From the NCBI GenBank assembly GCA_018814465.1, contig JAHIZR010000126.1:1-22478 (forward strand): DNA of 22,478 bases. The letters are read 5' to 3'. Source of the DNA: a bacterium (lineage in GTDB: Bacteria > Electryoneota > RPQS01). Numbering within the stretch: the stretch's first letter is position 1; each line of letters opens with the position of its first letter. The notes below the pieces were generated by a model. The model saw only the letters and a list, made by a program, of their open reading frames with translations. It had not been told where the DNA came from and did no database searches. Made by a program: the position numbers and the translations under genes. Below, one piece after another: positions 1-8,999 of this stretch.

Positions 1-957
1 CTGGGTGCTTACGTCGGCCAAGAGCTGCAATACAAATTCACTTTCGGTAGTGACGGTTCCGTCCAATACTCCGGCTTCTTCCTCGATGATCTGGTCATTT
101 GGGGTGGTGGTCCCGCCGGTGAAATCGCCGGTCAGGTGCGCGAATTAGGATCGAATCTCCCGATCGAAGGCGCGGATATTACAGTCTTAGAAGCTCCTGA
201 AGTTATCGCGTTCACCAATGCCAGCGGCGCGTACACTTTGCGAGTCGAACCGGGAACGTATACGGTTACTGCTCATAAACAAGGATACTGTGATGTAGTC
301 CAGACAGATATTGTCGTGGTAGACAACGTCACAACGACCTGCAACTTCAGCATGCTGCAGCCGGCCGGAGCCACTAATGTGTCTTCCATTAATTTGCAGA
401 CAACGATCGGTGTAAATGCCTCGATGGAGTTTATCATCACCAATCCGGGCGCAGGCTGTCAGTTTGAATATGAACTAACTGCGGATGTCCTCTGGTTGAC
501 ATTTAGCCCGGACGAGGGCGAAGTGGCGCCGAATGGTTCACAAACGGTCACGGTGACGGCGACCGTTGATGAACTGCCTGCCGGACAACATTTAGCGACC
601 GTCTCAATGGTGAACAACGATGAAGTCAGCCCGCTGGAATTTCCCGTGATTCTGGAAATTGTCGATCACGTGGATGACCTGTCTTCTATTCCGGCAGAAT
701 TCGCGTTCTATCAGAACTATCCCAATCCGTTCAATGCCACAACCGCGCTGCGTTTCGATCTTCCTGTTGAAACCGCTGTGGATATTGTGATCTTCAATGT
801 GATGGGGCAGGAGGTGGCACACCCGGTGAAAAGTCATCTTCCGGCAGGACGACATAGACTCGTTTACACTGCTGACGGGTTGCCCACCGGAATGTATCTG
901 GTACAGATGAAGGCGGGTGAATTCACCGGACTTCAGAAGATGATGCTACTGAGATAA
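1..957 (+). CDS. C-terminal part of a large T9SS-exported multidomain protein (5' end outside window)
   Basis: Frame 1 is open from the first base. A GTG at 136 could be read as a start, but the codons before it encode a good beta-sandwich end (KFTFGSDGS..YSGFFLDDLVIWGG), so the gene continues off the left edge. Counting codons from base 1: ~1-40 is the end of a MAM/immune-inhibitor-like beta-sandwich; ~42-120 is a carboxypeptidase-regulatory-like domain (GEIAGQV..., then NASGAYTLRVEPGTYTVTAHKQGY); ~125-222 is a BACON-like Ig fold (WLTFSPDEGEVAPNGSQTVTV, then LPAGQH..TVSMVNND); ~238-318 is the Por/T9SS sorting domain (QNYPNPFNATT to LQKMMLLR). The sorting domain implies transfer across the outer membrane and removal of the tail. 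The catalytic part, if any, lies upstream; such tails often follow peptidases, but that is a guess. A terminator follows. Confidence 0.9.
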   Translation: MGAYVGQELQYKFTFGSDGSVQYSGFFLDDLVIWGGGPAGEIAGQVRELGSNLPIEGADITVLEAPEVIAFTNASGAYTLRVEPGTYTVTAHKQGYCDVVQTDIVVVDNVTTTCNFSMLQPAGATNVSSINLQTTIGVNASMEFIITNPGAGCQFEYELTADVLWLTFSPDEGEVAPNGSQTVTVTATVDELPAGQHLATVSMVNNDEVSPLEFPVILEIVDHVDDLSSIPAEFAFYQNYPNPFNATTALRFDLPVETAVDIVIFNVMGQEVAHPVKSHLPAGRHRLVYTADGLPTGMYLVQMKAGEFTGLQKMMLLR

Positions 958-976
958 ACATCTTGCTGTCAAAACG

Positions 977-1013
977 AAAGGCCGATTCAGATTGTTGGAT
1001 CGGCCTTTAATTT
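977..1013 (+). terminator. Intrinsic terminator of the first gene
   Basis: A perfect 10-bp stem (AAAGGCCGAT, 977-986, with ATCGGCCTTT, 999-1008) encloses a 12-nt loop. It starts 19 nt after the stop codon and runs into a T-rich tail. Confidence 0.85.
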
Positions 1014-1426
1014 CTGGACATGGTCTTAGGAATTCTTCGATTCACGGAAGTGCTCTAATCTCTTGACTAAGAGAAAATAGCAATACTTTGTATAATATAT
1101 GTTTACGCTTAATTAGCGACAGTCTGGACTCTCGGTAATTACCCTTTGCTGGACTATCAAGAAGTGGACTTCGTATAATCCAGAAACAGCCTTCGGGGTG
1201 GAGAAGAGGTTGATTGTTGCGGAGTGTTACAGGCTTTTTGTACCAACTCTGTAAACTTTAGCTGTTTTCCGAAGCGTCGGAAAGACCGTTATCTAACCTT
1301 TTTTCTTAACAAGCCTATCCCCGGCATTATCTGACCTGTAACTTTCAGGGAGAATATCACATTCGGGAAGCTGTTGTGAAAGTAGAACAAATCGTGATAA
1401 AAAAATGAGAATTCATAATAAGGCAG

Positions 1427-1455
1427 TTGACAAATACCTGAAAGCTACCTAACTT
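1427..1455 (+). promoter_or_regulatory. Candidate promoter of the starch-binding-like gene
   Basis: A perfect TTGACA (1427-1432) lies 17 bp before TAACTT (1450-1455). The -10 is weak (3 of 6), so the call rests on the -35 and on its position about 70 nt before the start codon. A non-sigma70 type promoter elsewhere in the leader is possible. Confidence 0.3.
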
Positions 1456-1527
1456 AATTATTGACCCGGAAGGGAGGCTCAGTTAACCATCAAGTTTCGT
1501 CAAATTGATTTATATCAGAGGTTTATC

Positions 1528-3087
1528 ATGACAGAAAAAGTTCGATTATTAACAGTTATCGCATTGTTGATATTGATCAGTAATATCTCACTGGCTGTCA
1601 ATGTTACCTTCCAGGTCAATATGAACGTTCAGATAATGCGCGGCAATTTTGACCCTGATGTTGATGATGTTGTGGTACGCGGCAACCTTAATGACTGGGG
1701 TCATTGGGGCAGTGGGATGGATATGCCGCTGAATGATGGTGATCATGATGGCATTTACACCGGAACCTACAATGACACAGGCACAGGTCACCGTGAATTC
1801 AAGCATGTAGTACTGCTTGGCGGTGATCCTGACGATATTATCGATCCGTTCATTCAACGAAGCTATGAGATTGTCGGTGGTGATCCTATTGTACTCCCGG
1901 TGGTGTTTTTCGCCGATGATGATGGTTCAGGGGAGGCGCTCGATGTGGAACTGCTCTTCCAGGTTGATATGGAAATCCAATTGCTTCAGGATAACTTCAA
2001 TCCTGAAGAGGATCTGCTTGTAATTCGCGGGAGCAAGGTTCCACTTGCATGGGGTACAAATACCAACGTGATGATTCAGGATGCGCTAAATCCCAATCTC
2101 TGGACACTGGAACTTCAATTTGATAATATTCTCTTTGGGGAAGATATCCAGTATAAGTTTGTCATTGTTGAACATGGTATTTCGGGAGGCTCACCAAATG
2201 ATATCTGGGAACAGCCGGACCCGGAAAACACACGCGACGGCAACCGTTATTATGAGCCCAATGGTCAGGAACCCGATGAGGATGAAGATGGCTACGGTGA
2301 AGTGGTTCGTGACCTTGTTTATTTTTCGGATATAGACTTCACGGAAGTAACCGAGCATGATATTACGGTTACTTTCTCTGTTGATACCCGGCCGGCTTAT
2401 CTCAAGTGGCTCGATCCTGATTCAATCATTATCGATATCCAGACTGGAGACCCGTTAATAGATCCAATCACAGGATTCCAGATTGCCGGGACATTCAACG
2501 GCTGGCCCTGTGGTGAGTTTACAGCAGAACATGAGATGTATGATGATGGAACCAACGGTGATGTAACAGCCGCGGATTCTTTCTTTACCATTCAGCATAT
2601 CTTCCCTGCCGGGTCCAACTTCGAACATACGTATAAGTATGCCGTTAATGGGATGGATGCTGAAGGAAGATACGGCCATGACCATATGCTGACCTTATCG
2701 AATGCTATTACGGATACCAGTGTCATAGATACATTCGGCACGGTCGATCATCTATATGATATGTGGATTATCATGATCTATCCCGATTACAACGATATCG
2801 AGGAGAGATCGGGCGTTGTACCGGATAAATTCAGGGTCGGCCAGAATTACCCCAATCCATTTAATCCGACAACAACCATTTCGTTTGATATTCCCAATGC
2901 AGCCCCGGTAGAACTTACTGTCTACAATATTCCGGGACAGCAGGTATTCCAGCGTAATTTCGGAAGTCTCAATGCCGGCAGCTATTCGGTTTTGTTCAAC
3001 GCCGGAATTTTCGCCAGCGGTACATATATCTACAGGCTTGAAGCCGGTGAATTCTCCGATGTAAAAAAAATGATGCTCTTGAAGTAA
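1528..3087 (+). CDS. Secreted three-domain starch-binding-like protein with T9SS sorting domain
   Basis: 519 residues, with an AGAGG ribosome site 6 nt before ATG. Residues 1-23 form a signal peptide ending in SLA. Three related beta-sandwich units follow: ~24-130 (VTFQVNMNVQ...VVRGNLNDWG), ~139-262 (LLFQVDMEIQ...LVIRGSKVPLAWG) and ~278-415 (VTFSVDTRP...IAGTFNGWP). The pattern of a strand, then G.(F/L)N.W, then (F)K(Y/F/H)(A/V)V is that of CBM20/CBM48-type alpha-glucan-binding E-set domains. Residues ~435-519 are the Por/T9SS sorting domain (VGQNYPNPFNPTTT to KKMMLLK). No catalytic motif is visible. The next gene is an amylase carrying similar modules, which suggests a surface starch/glycogen binding partner. 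Binding is inferred, not shown; such folds also occur in purely structural proteins. Confidence 0.85.
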   Translation: MTEKVRLLTVIALLILISNISLAVNVTFQVNMNVQIMRGNFDPDVDDVVVRGNLNDWGHWGSGMDMPLNDGDHDGIYTGTYNDTGTGHREFKHVVLLGGDPDDIIDPFIQRSYEIVGGDPIVLPVVFFADDDGSGEALDVELLFQVDMEIQLLQDNFNPEEDLLVIRGSKVPLAWGTNTNVMIQDALNPNLWTLELQFDNILFGEDIQYKFVIVEHGISGGSPNDIWEQPDPENTRDGNRYYEPNGQEPDEDEDGYGEVVRDLVYFSDIDFTEVTEHDITVTFSVDTRPAYLKWLDPDSIIIDIQTGDPLIDPITGFQIAGTFNGWPCGEFTAEHEMYDDGTNGDVTAADSFFTIQHIFPAGSNFEHTYKYAVNGMDAEGRYGHDHMLTLSNAITDTSVIDTFGTVDHLYDMWIIMIYPDYNDIEERSGVVPDKFRVGQNYPNPFNPTTTISFDIPNAAPVELTVYNIPGQQVFQRNFGSLNAGSYSVLFNAGIFASGTYIYRLEAGEFSDVKKMMLLK

Positions 3088-3106
3088 GCCATCTTCCGAC
3101 AATATT

Positions 3107-3138
3107 AAGGGGAAGGCCTTTTACCTTCCCCTTTTTTA
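3107..3138 (+). terminator. Intrinsic terminator between the starch-binding-like gene and the amylase
   Basis: A perfect 10-bp stem (AAGGGGAAGG 3107-3116, CCTTCCCCTT 3124-3133) encloses a 7-nt loop and is followed by a T-run. It occupies much of the 79-nt gap. No separate promoter is visible before the amylase, so readthrough here may set the ratio of the two products. Confidence 0.85.
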
Positions 3139-3166
3139 AGATATTCGCAAAGATACAGTGTGATTC

Positions 3167-6100
3167 ATGAAACAATATTTCAAGCTTTCCCCGTTATTAT
3201 TCGCCGCTTTTATGGTGAATAACCGGACCTTCGCCGCTGACGCTGTCTGGCAGACGCCACTCGCAGTCGAGCCCGGTCAATCGGTAACAATCTATTATGA
3301 TGTTAACTTAGGCAGCGTTGCCAGCGGTCAGGACGTATCCCTCTTCTGGGGTATCAATGAAAACGACCAGAACGCATGGATCATCCCTGATGAAGCCATG
3401 ATTCCCGCCGGATCGACGGTTTTTCCTGAAGAAGGTGTTGAAACACCCATGGCATATCGCGGTGATAATATCTGGTCAATTCAGATCAACACTCTTCAAG
3501 ACGTTTTTAGTCTCGATTTTTACTTTGTGACTCAGGTATCAGCTGACCACAATGACGGTAATGACTGGAAAATCACAGTGCTTGAACCGGTGATAACTGA
3601 ACGCCCCTACGGTTTTACCTATGATCCCCGGAGTTCAAATTCCAGCGTTCAACCTGAAGATATTGAAGATGTTTTCCTCGCGGGGCCGTTTAATAACTGG
3701 AGTACAAGCGCAGACCGTCTTCTCTTTTATGAGGAATCGGGTGTTTATTTCCTTGAACGGATTCTTCCTCTGGGTGAAATTCCTTACAAGTTTGTCGTAA
3801 ACGGTAATGTCTGGATCAAGGATCCTGACAATCCTCATTCGGAGGCAACAGGTGATGATAATTCACTGGCCATTGTTGAACCATATCCTGTTCCCGTTTT
3901 TGCCAAGACACGTCCGCTTGACCAACGAGTTATTCCGATTGGTGAGACAATTACTTTTCAAGCGTATGTCCGCCCGTCCGGATATGCCACAGATCTGGCT
4001 GATTTGCCGGAAATGACTCTGGATGGCGCGCCTTATCCCTATAATTGGGCCGCAAGCTTTAAACTGATGTATTCACAGCTCTCGCTTGACGAAGGAGTTC
4101 ATGAGATTGTTTTAAAGGCAACAGATACTGCCGCTCGACAGACGACGAAAACGATGCGCTTCATCGTTCATGATCAGGGAAACGGATACAATCAGGTTGA
4201 TTTGCTGGGCGATGATGATGGAAATGGATTTTATCGCTATCCCGAGAATCTCTGGGGCGCCGCAGATTTTGAATCCTATGCAATGTATGATACAAATCAG
4301 AGCGGAATAGGATTCGAAATAGACATGGTCAGGCTTGAACCTGAAACACGAGTGCTTCTGCAAATATCAAGTAATCTGCTTGGCTCGCCTGTTGATCCAG
4401 CTTTTTTTGCGACAGAGACCGCCACTCCTGAGTGGAATGGCATTGGCTTGCAGATTTGTCTTGCTGATCCCGAATCCGATGGTTTTGATCCCGGTATTCA
4501 TAACAGGATAATAAACCAAAGAATTCCTGCTACAACAGCATCTCCAGTTGCAGTTGAAATAGTTGATAATTCCTTCCGCTTCACTATCCCGCTTGATGAA
4601 CTGGAAAACATTCTCGGAAGTTTTAACCGCCCCTGGTATTTCGGCGGATACTCTTTCCTTGACGGACCGTCTGTTTCGAATGCCGGCGCTTGGGAAGTTG
4701 ATCAGCTTCATGGCGGATCAAATGATATCTTGGATCCTGACGCGATCGACCTGCTCTTTGTCGATCGCCATCAACTCCAGCAAGCATTATTGAATAACTA
4801 TTCCGGCAATTCACGCGGTAGAATTGATGAGGTTGGACGAGGATTCGTCCTCGTCTCACCAGATGAGATCAGCCCGACGATTGGTTCACAAGGCCCCCCG
4901 TTGAGACTTCTAACCGGCGGCGGCTCAACCTGGCATGCGGAACAGGAAATTGTCGGACTTGGCGACTTTGAAGTTTCCGGCGACGTTACAGTCATCCATA
5001 GCTGGGGGGAATCAAATTCTCAAACATACAATTTCGATAACGTAGAAGATACTTTCAGGGTTGATGTTACGCTTCAGGAAGGTCTGAATACTTTCCGGGC
5101 GACAGCGTCGGAAAATGGCCACAGCAGTTTCACACCGGATATGAGCTATGAATTTCTTCCTCCGCATGATCCAGTGGCCATCATTGAAAATTCCTATGAT
5201 GGAACTCATGTGCGAATGGATGCTTCGGGCAGTTATGATCCCGATGAACAGTCTTTTTCATACTTATGGTCTGCTGACAGTCATAATCCCGATGTTGTCA
5301 CACTTTTGAACGCGGAATCCGAAGCTGCAACTTTTGAGCCGCCTGATATTCCCGGTGAATATTACTTCAACCTGACCCTTGAAGATCCGGATGGGAATAT
5401 CGGCACCGGACGAACCCTGATCACAATGCACCCTGACTCGATTGATTTGTTTAATACCAATGAGGCCGCCCGCTGGGTGCGTGATGCGATTGTGTATTCA
5501 ATTTATCCTCGAGGATTTACCAACGATTTCCACCTGACCGATGTGATCAATGAACTCGACAGGATTGAAGCGCTTGGCTTTACCGCGATCTGGTTCACTC
5601 CAATTTTCCCCGGCCCCACCGGACATGGATATGAAATCACAGATTACCGAAATATTCATCCCGATTTCGGCAGCCTGCAGGATTTCGCGGATCTGGTGGA
5701 GGCAGCACATAACCATAACATTAAAATAATCCTGGATAATGTTTACAACCATACCGCTCTAGCCCATCCGTTTTTCCAGAATACAGTTATCTTCGATGAA
5801 TTCTCCCATTATTACGACTGGTATATGCGCGATGCCAACGGGAATTATGAATACCTTTTCAACTGGGCAAGCATGCCCAACATTAATCTTGATGACGAGG
5901 AAGCGCGCGAATACTTCATTGAAACAAGTGAATGGTGGGTTAAGAATTACGATGTCGACGGGTTCCGTTGCGACGTTGCCTGGGGCGTTCAGCAACGGCA
6001 TGACGACTTCTGGGTTGACTGGCGCGAACGTTTAAAAAGAATCCGTCCCGAAATACTACTGCTGGGCGAGGCCAACGCTCGCGAGTCAATTTATTTTGAT

Positions 6101-7090
6101 AACCGCTTTGATCTCGTTTATGACTGGTATCTTCATCATGAAGCCAGCCAGTCTTTTGCCTCGATGTTTGACGGCTCACCCAATCCCCAATTGCTTCATG
6201 CGGCGATCCTGAATAACGGCGACGGATTCGCTCCATACAAGGCACCGTTCCGTTTTCTTGAGAATCACGATGAAGACCGTTTTATCGCCAACCATACGGT
6301 CCCACAGACAAAGCTTGCTTTGTCCATTTTGATGACCATTCCCGGTGTGCCGATGATTTACGCCGGCGAAGAATGGGGTGAAGCGACAAGACGCGATCCT
6401 CTACAGAGAGTCAATCAGGAGGGTATGTATGAACATGTATACAATCTGATCCGTGCGCGTCGGGCTCTGCCCGCATTGACTTCACCGGATATAACTATGG
6501 TAGGTAACTCGATGCCGACTGCAGTATATGCATTCAGCCGCTATGAGAATGGTGAAGTTCCTGTCGTGGTTATCCATAACCTGACCGACAGCGATATTGT
6601 CAATCTTGCAGTAAACATAGATCTTGCAAGTTTAGGATTAGTTGAAAGCGAGACTTATTACCTCAATGACATGTTGAGCAATACACGAACGCAAGTGGCT
6701 GGTGAGATTCTGGCTGCTCTGCCAATCGATCTTGCGCCTTATCAGTCATTCGTGTATGCGATATCCGATACCGCGATTATTCTGGATGTGAAATCGAGTT
6801 CCGAATTGCCCGGAGAATTTTCGCTTGCTCAGAACTACCCCAATCCCTTCAATCCAGCTACGACAATCCAGTTCAGTTTGCCCGAAAATGTAAACGTTCA
6901 AATCCATATCTACAACTTGCTGGGACAGCGGGTGGCATCGCTGGTGAACAGCCGGTTCCCCGCCGGTATACATTCCATATCATGGGACGGCAGTGATGCG
7001 AACGGTCGTTCTGTAGCCGCAGGCATGTACATCTATCAGATCAAAGCCGGGAGTTTTATTGATGCGAGGAAGATGCTTCTGCTGAAATGA
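3167..7090 (+). CDS. Extracellular multidomain GH13 alpha-amylase-family enzyme with T9SS sorting domain
   Basis: 1307 residues. A signal peptide ends near TFAADA (~24). The domains are: ~27-140 beta-sandwich (QSVTIYYDV); ~150-245 CBM48-like E-set (FLAGPFNNWS...YKFVVNG); ~250-340 Ig-like; ~344-541 a region like the DOMON-type glucodextranase C-terminal module (DLLGDDDGNGFYRYPEN, later DPDAIDLLF); ~667-752 PKD (DASGSYDPD); ~765-1140 GH13 barrel; ~1140-1210 amylase C-domain; ~1218-1307 Por/T9SS tail. All four GH13 motifs are intact: DNVYNH (D857, H862), GFRCDVAW (nucleophile D936), LLGEA (acid/base E968) and FLENHDE (D1035). It should hydrolyse alpha-1,4 and/or alpha-1,6 glucans outside the cell. 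Exact specificity (amylase, neopullulanase, cyclodextrinase) cannot be read from sequence. The ribosome site before this ATG is poor. The preceding gene is a likely partner. Confidence 0.93.
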   Translation: MKQYFKLSPLLFAAFMVNNRTFAADAVWQTPLAVEPGQSVTIYYDVNLGSVASGQDVSLFWGINENDQNAWIIPDEAMIPAGSTVFPEEGVETPMAYRGDNIWSIQINTLQDVFSLDFYFVTQVSADHNDGNDWKITVLEPVITERPYGFTYDPRSSNSSVQPEDIEDVFLAGPFNNWSTSADRLLFYEESGVYFLERILPLGEIPYKFVVNGNVWIKDPDNPHSEATGDDNSLAIVEPYPVPVFAKTRPLDQRVIPIGETITFQAYVRPSGYATDLADLPEMTLDGAPYPYNWAASFKLMYSQLSLDEGVHEIVLKATDTAARQTTKTMRFIVHDQGNGYNQVDLLGDDDGNGFYRYPENLWGAADFESYAMYDTNQSGIGFEIDMVRLEPETRVLLQISSNLLGSPVDPAFFATETATPEWNGIGLQICLADPESDGFDPGIHNRIINQRIPATTASPVAVEIVDNSFRFTIPLDELENILGSFNRPWYFGGYSFLDGPSVSNAGAWEVDQLHGGSNDILDPDAIDLLFVDRHQLQQALLNNYSGNSRGRIDEVGRGFVLVSPDEISPTIGSQGPPLRLLTGGGSTWHAEQEIVGLGDFEVSGDVTVIHSWGESNSQTYNFDNVEDTFRVDVTLQEGLNTFRATASENGHSSFTPDMSYEFLPPHDPVAIIENSYDGTHVRMDASGSYDPDEQSFSYLWSADSHNPDVVTLLNAESEAATFEPPDIPGEYYFNLTLEDPDGNIGTGRTLITMHPDSIDLFNTNEAARWVRDAIVYSIYPRGFTNDFHLTDVINELDRIEALGFTAIWFTPIFPGPTGHGYEITDYRNIHPDFGSLQDFADLVEAAHNHNIKIILDNVYNHTALAHPFFQNTVIFDEFSHYYDWYMRDANGNYEYLFNWASMPNINLDDEEAREYFIETSEWWVKNYDVDGFRCDVAWGVQQRHDDFWVDWRERLKRIRPEILLLGEANARESIYFDNRFDLVYDWYLHHEASQSFASMFDGSPNPQLLHAAILNNGDGFAPYKAPFRFLENHDEDRFIANHTVPQTKLALSILMTIPGVPMIYAGEEWGEATRRDPLQRVNQEGMYEHVYNLIRARRALPALTSPDITMVGNSMPTAVYAFSRYENGEVPVVVIHNLTDSDIVNLAVNIDLASLGLVESETYYLNDMLSNTRTQVAGEILAALPIDLAPYQSFVYAISDTAIILDVKSSSELPGEFSLAQNYPNPFNPATTIQFSLPENVNVQIHIYNLLGQRVASLVNSRFPAGIHSISWDGSDANGRSVAAGMYIYQIKAGSFIDARKMLLLK

Positions 7091-7112
7091 GCATCTTCAA
7101 TATTCGATAAAT

Positions 7113-7145
7113 TAAAAGCCTCGGCAATTTCCGGGGCTTTTTATT
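7113..7145 (+). terminator. Intrinsic terminator of the amylase gene
   Basis: AAAGCCTCGG (7115-7124) pairs with CCGGGGCTTT (7131-7140), with one wobble pair and a 6-nt loop. A short T-run follows. It starts about 25 nt after the stop codon. Confidence 0.8.
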
Positions 7146-7302
7146 TAGATGGGATCGCAAATGAGTGCTGGAGACGTACATCGAGAAAGAACGTACAATG
7201 CTGACACAATGGTGTTTGCCTCTGCGACGAATCTTCAACCGGAGAGCGGGGGAGAGGTTCGTTATAGCAAGTGTTACTCTCTGCGTCTGATGCCGTATTG
7301 AA

Positions 7303-7332
7303 AACAGGTTCCTCAATTGAGAGGAACCTGTC
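7303..7332 (-). terminator. Intrinsic terminator of the minus-strand gene at 7402-8475
   Basis: A perfect 11-bp stem (ACAGGTTCCTC 7304-7314, GAGGAACCTGT 7321-7331) encloses a 6-nt loop. Read on the minus strand it is followed by TTTTC, and it lies 70 nt past the stop codon. On the plus strand there is no T-run. The rest of the 311-nt gap between the two genes shows nothing else. Confidence 0.75.
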
Positions 7333-7401
7333 AGTGATCACAATTCTGTTTATTATACTGTCCGATAGAACACGAGGCCGAGTGAGTAAATGATCAGCGA
7401 T

Positions 7402-8475
7402 TCACTTGCTTACGTGCTTGGCTTGACTATCAACAACCGTGCGTTTCTCGACTTTTATTGTGCGGGAGGTCTGGTTGTTCTTAGCCGAGTTGTTGTCACG
7501 TTGTACCTGCCGCACCACTTTGGAGGTGCCAACTTCCTTCCTTGATTGAACCTTGGATTGCGGTTGTAGCTGACGCTCCTGTGCTACGGACTTTGATGAT
7601 GTGACTTTGCGCGCGGACGTTGCTACGGAAGTAACACTTTTGAACTGCGACTTTTTTAGTAAGGATTCCGACTTCCGACTGGTAGCTGTCTGCGTTCGCT
7701 GAGTCGATTTCAACACTGGAACTGTGCTCGGTTTCACCACGGGTGGAGTGACGGGTGCTACGGGGCGTTTATAAGTGTCAGAGTAGCTGACCGAACGGTT
7801 GGTACCCGTTATGTCGCCTCCCCTGTCGGTATCATTTCCGGCATGGCCGGTTGAGCGGTGACCGCGCCGTTCGTATCCTTGGCCATCATGCCAATAACTC
7901 CCATCCCTGCGGTATCGAGGACCGTAATGCCAGTCATAGTGATGAGTCCGCCAATGCGGGCCGTAGTAACAGTAGTAGGTGCGCGGAGGCGGGGGCGGAA
8001 GCACGAGGTAAATGAAATAGACCGGTGGGCAGTCATACCACAACATGAATGAGACACAGCTTGCGCGATAGCCGAGTGAGTAGTAATAGTCGTCGGCGAA
8101 GATAACCCAATAGGGAATTCCTTCATCATTAGTGATGCGATAATGATAACCGGGTCCCCAGATTTCACTGGCAAAATAGGCTGTGGTGTAGCGGTCAGCT
8201 GGATCGTACCAGACCAGCATCTCCACGTACTCCCCTCTGGTCAGGTAATAACGATGTGCATCCCAATAGGATAATGGTCCAAGCTCGACGGCAATCTGAT
8301 CACCGTTATCGATCTGAATGTAGGCTACCTGATTTTCGACGTATTCGACATAGCCATAAATTGTAGCGCGTTCCAGATTATACGAATTGGTCACAATATA
8401 AGCGGAGGCCGGCAGAGCCATGACCGTCATTCCTGCGGCTAACAAGCCGAGCAGAAGAAACATGCGGTATCGCAT
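7402..8475 (-). CDS. Secreted protein with OB-like N-terminal domain, His/Tyr-rich centre and basic low-complexity tail
   Basis: The ATG at 8475 (MRYRMFLLLGLLAAG) is preferred over one 15 codons upstream. It has GGAGA at a good distance and gives a clean signal peptide ending ALPASA; the protein is 357 residues. After cleavage, ~30-80 (ATIYGYVEYVENQVAYIQID) has the alternating strand pattern of a DUF5666/OB-like barrel. The centre holds a proline run (LPPPPP) and a segment rich in Tyr, His, Trp and Arg (HWRTHHYDWHYGPRYRRDG). The last ~120 residues are a Lys/Ser/Thr/Gln/Arg tail with no fold visible. There is no T9SS domain, so it may stay in the periplasm or envelope. I do not recognise a family. 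Metal or polyanion binding would fit the composition but is a guess. Confidence 0.8.
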   Translation of the reverse strand: MRYRMFLLLGLLAAGMTVMALPASAYIVTNSYNLERATIYGYVEYVENQVAYIQIDNGDQIAVELGPLSYWDAHRYYLTRGEYVEMLVWYDPADRYTTAYFASEIWGPGYHYRITNDEGIPYWVIFADDYYYSLGYRASCVSFMLWYDCPPVYFIYLVLPPPPPRTYYCYYGPHWRTHHYDWHYGPRYRRDGSYWHDGQGYERRGHRSTGHAGNDTDRGGDITGTNRSVSYSDTYKRPVAPVTPPVVKPSTVPVLKSTQRTQTATSRKSESLLKKSQFKSVTSVATSARKVTSSKSVAQERQLQPQSKVQSRKEVGTSKVVRQVQRDNNSAKNNQTSRTIKVEKRTVVDSQAKHVSK

Positions 8476-8689
8476 TGTAATTCTCCATGGCATAAGTTTG
8501 GTGTTCTGCCTGTTAGACACCGAGATCAGTCAAACGTTTAATCTGTACGTTTTCAGACCTCATGGCAGACTCTACGCTTGAGATTTAAGACTGCTTTGCA
8601 GTCGATTTGGCCCTGAAGGTTGTAATACATTTAAAGTTGGAGATGGACATTACAGTCGGAGGATTAGAGTCATAGCAAGAGCTAAATAT

Positions 8690-8880
8690 AAGGTCGTACA
8701 GGCTATACCGATGCTGAGGGAAGCGGATGTAGAGATTGGGAAGGGAACGTCCGTGCAGGAGGTGTGCCGCAAACTGGGGATTCACGGGAAACCATGTTAT
8801 CGCCAGCGGCGAGAGTATCGCGGTTTGAAGCTGGACCAGGCGAAGCAGTTGAAAGAGCTGGCATTGGAGAACAGATCTTG
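8690..8880 (+). pseudogene. Relic of an IS3-family transposase OrfA (helix-turn-helix part)
   Basis: The frame through 8711 (ATG) reads MLREADVEIGKGTSVQEVCR, then KLGIHGKPCYRQRREYRG, then LKLDQAKQLKELALEN. This follows the well-known OrfA pattern of IS3 elements (LREA..., TV.EVCR.LGI...YYRWR.EYGGL, then AKRLKELE.EN). Key positions are altered, with GKPCYRQ where EQTYYRW is expected. After ~8880 the similarity stops, in place of the leucine-zipper end of OrfA. No OrfB/DDE part and no clear terminal repeats are present. It is therefore a short, decayed fragment of an old insertion and not an active gene. Confidence 0.8.
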
Positions 8881-8999
8881 TCCAAGGCGCCCAAGGAAAT
8901 TCACAAGCCCGGCAGATCCATTTAACATGACTATTCATTGTGTCATTCTCTCGTTGAAACTGTGAGATTACGCGAAGTTCCATTTCGCAGTTAATGATG

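Larger units (their letters stand above)
958..1527. other. 570-nt intergenic region, possible long leader
   Basis: After the terminator at 977-1013 there is no convincing ORF. A perfect 7-bp hairpin (TTTCCGA 1266-1272, AGCG loop, TCGGAAA 1277-1283) is followed by a T-run at ~1299-1305. A TATAAT sits at 1091-1096, but its only nearby TTGACT (1063-1068) is 22 bp upstream, too far for a normal sigma70 promoter. A block at 1317-1350 resembles one upstream of the Cys-rich gene at 9474. The function of the leader is unknown. Confidence 0.5.

Noticed and set aside
1063..1096. TTGACT...TATAAT as a promoter
   Set aside because: The spacer is 22 bp, outside the normal 16-18 bp range, and the nearest start codon is over 400 nt away.
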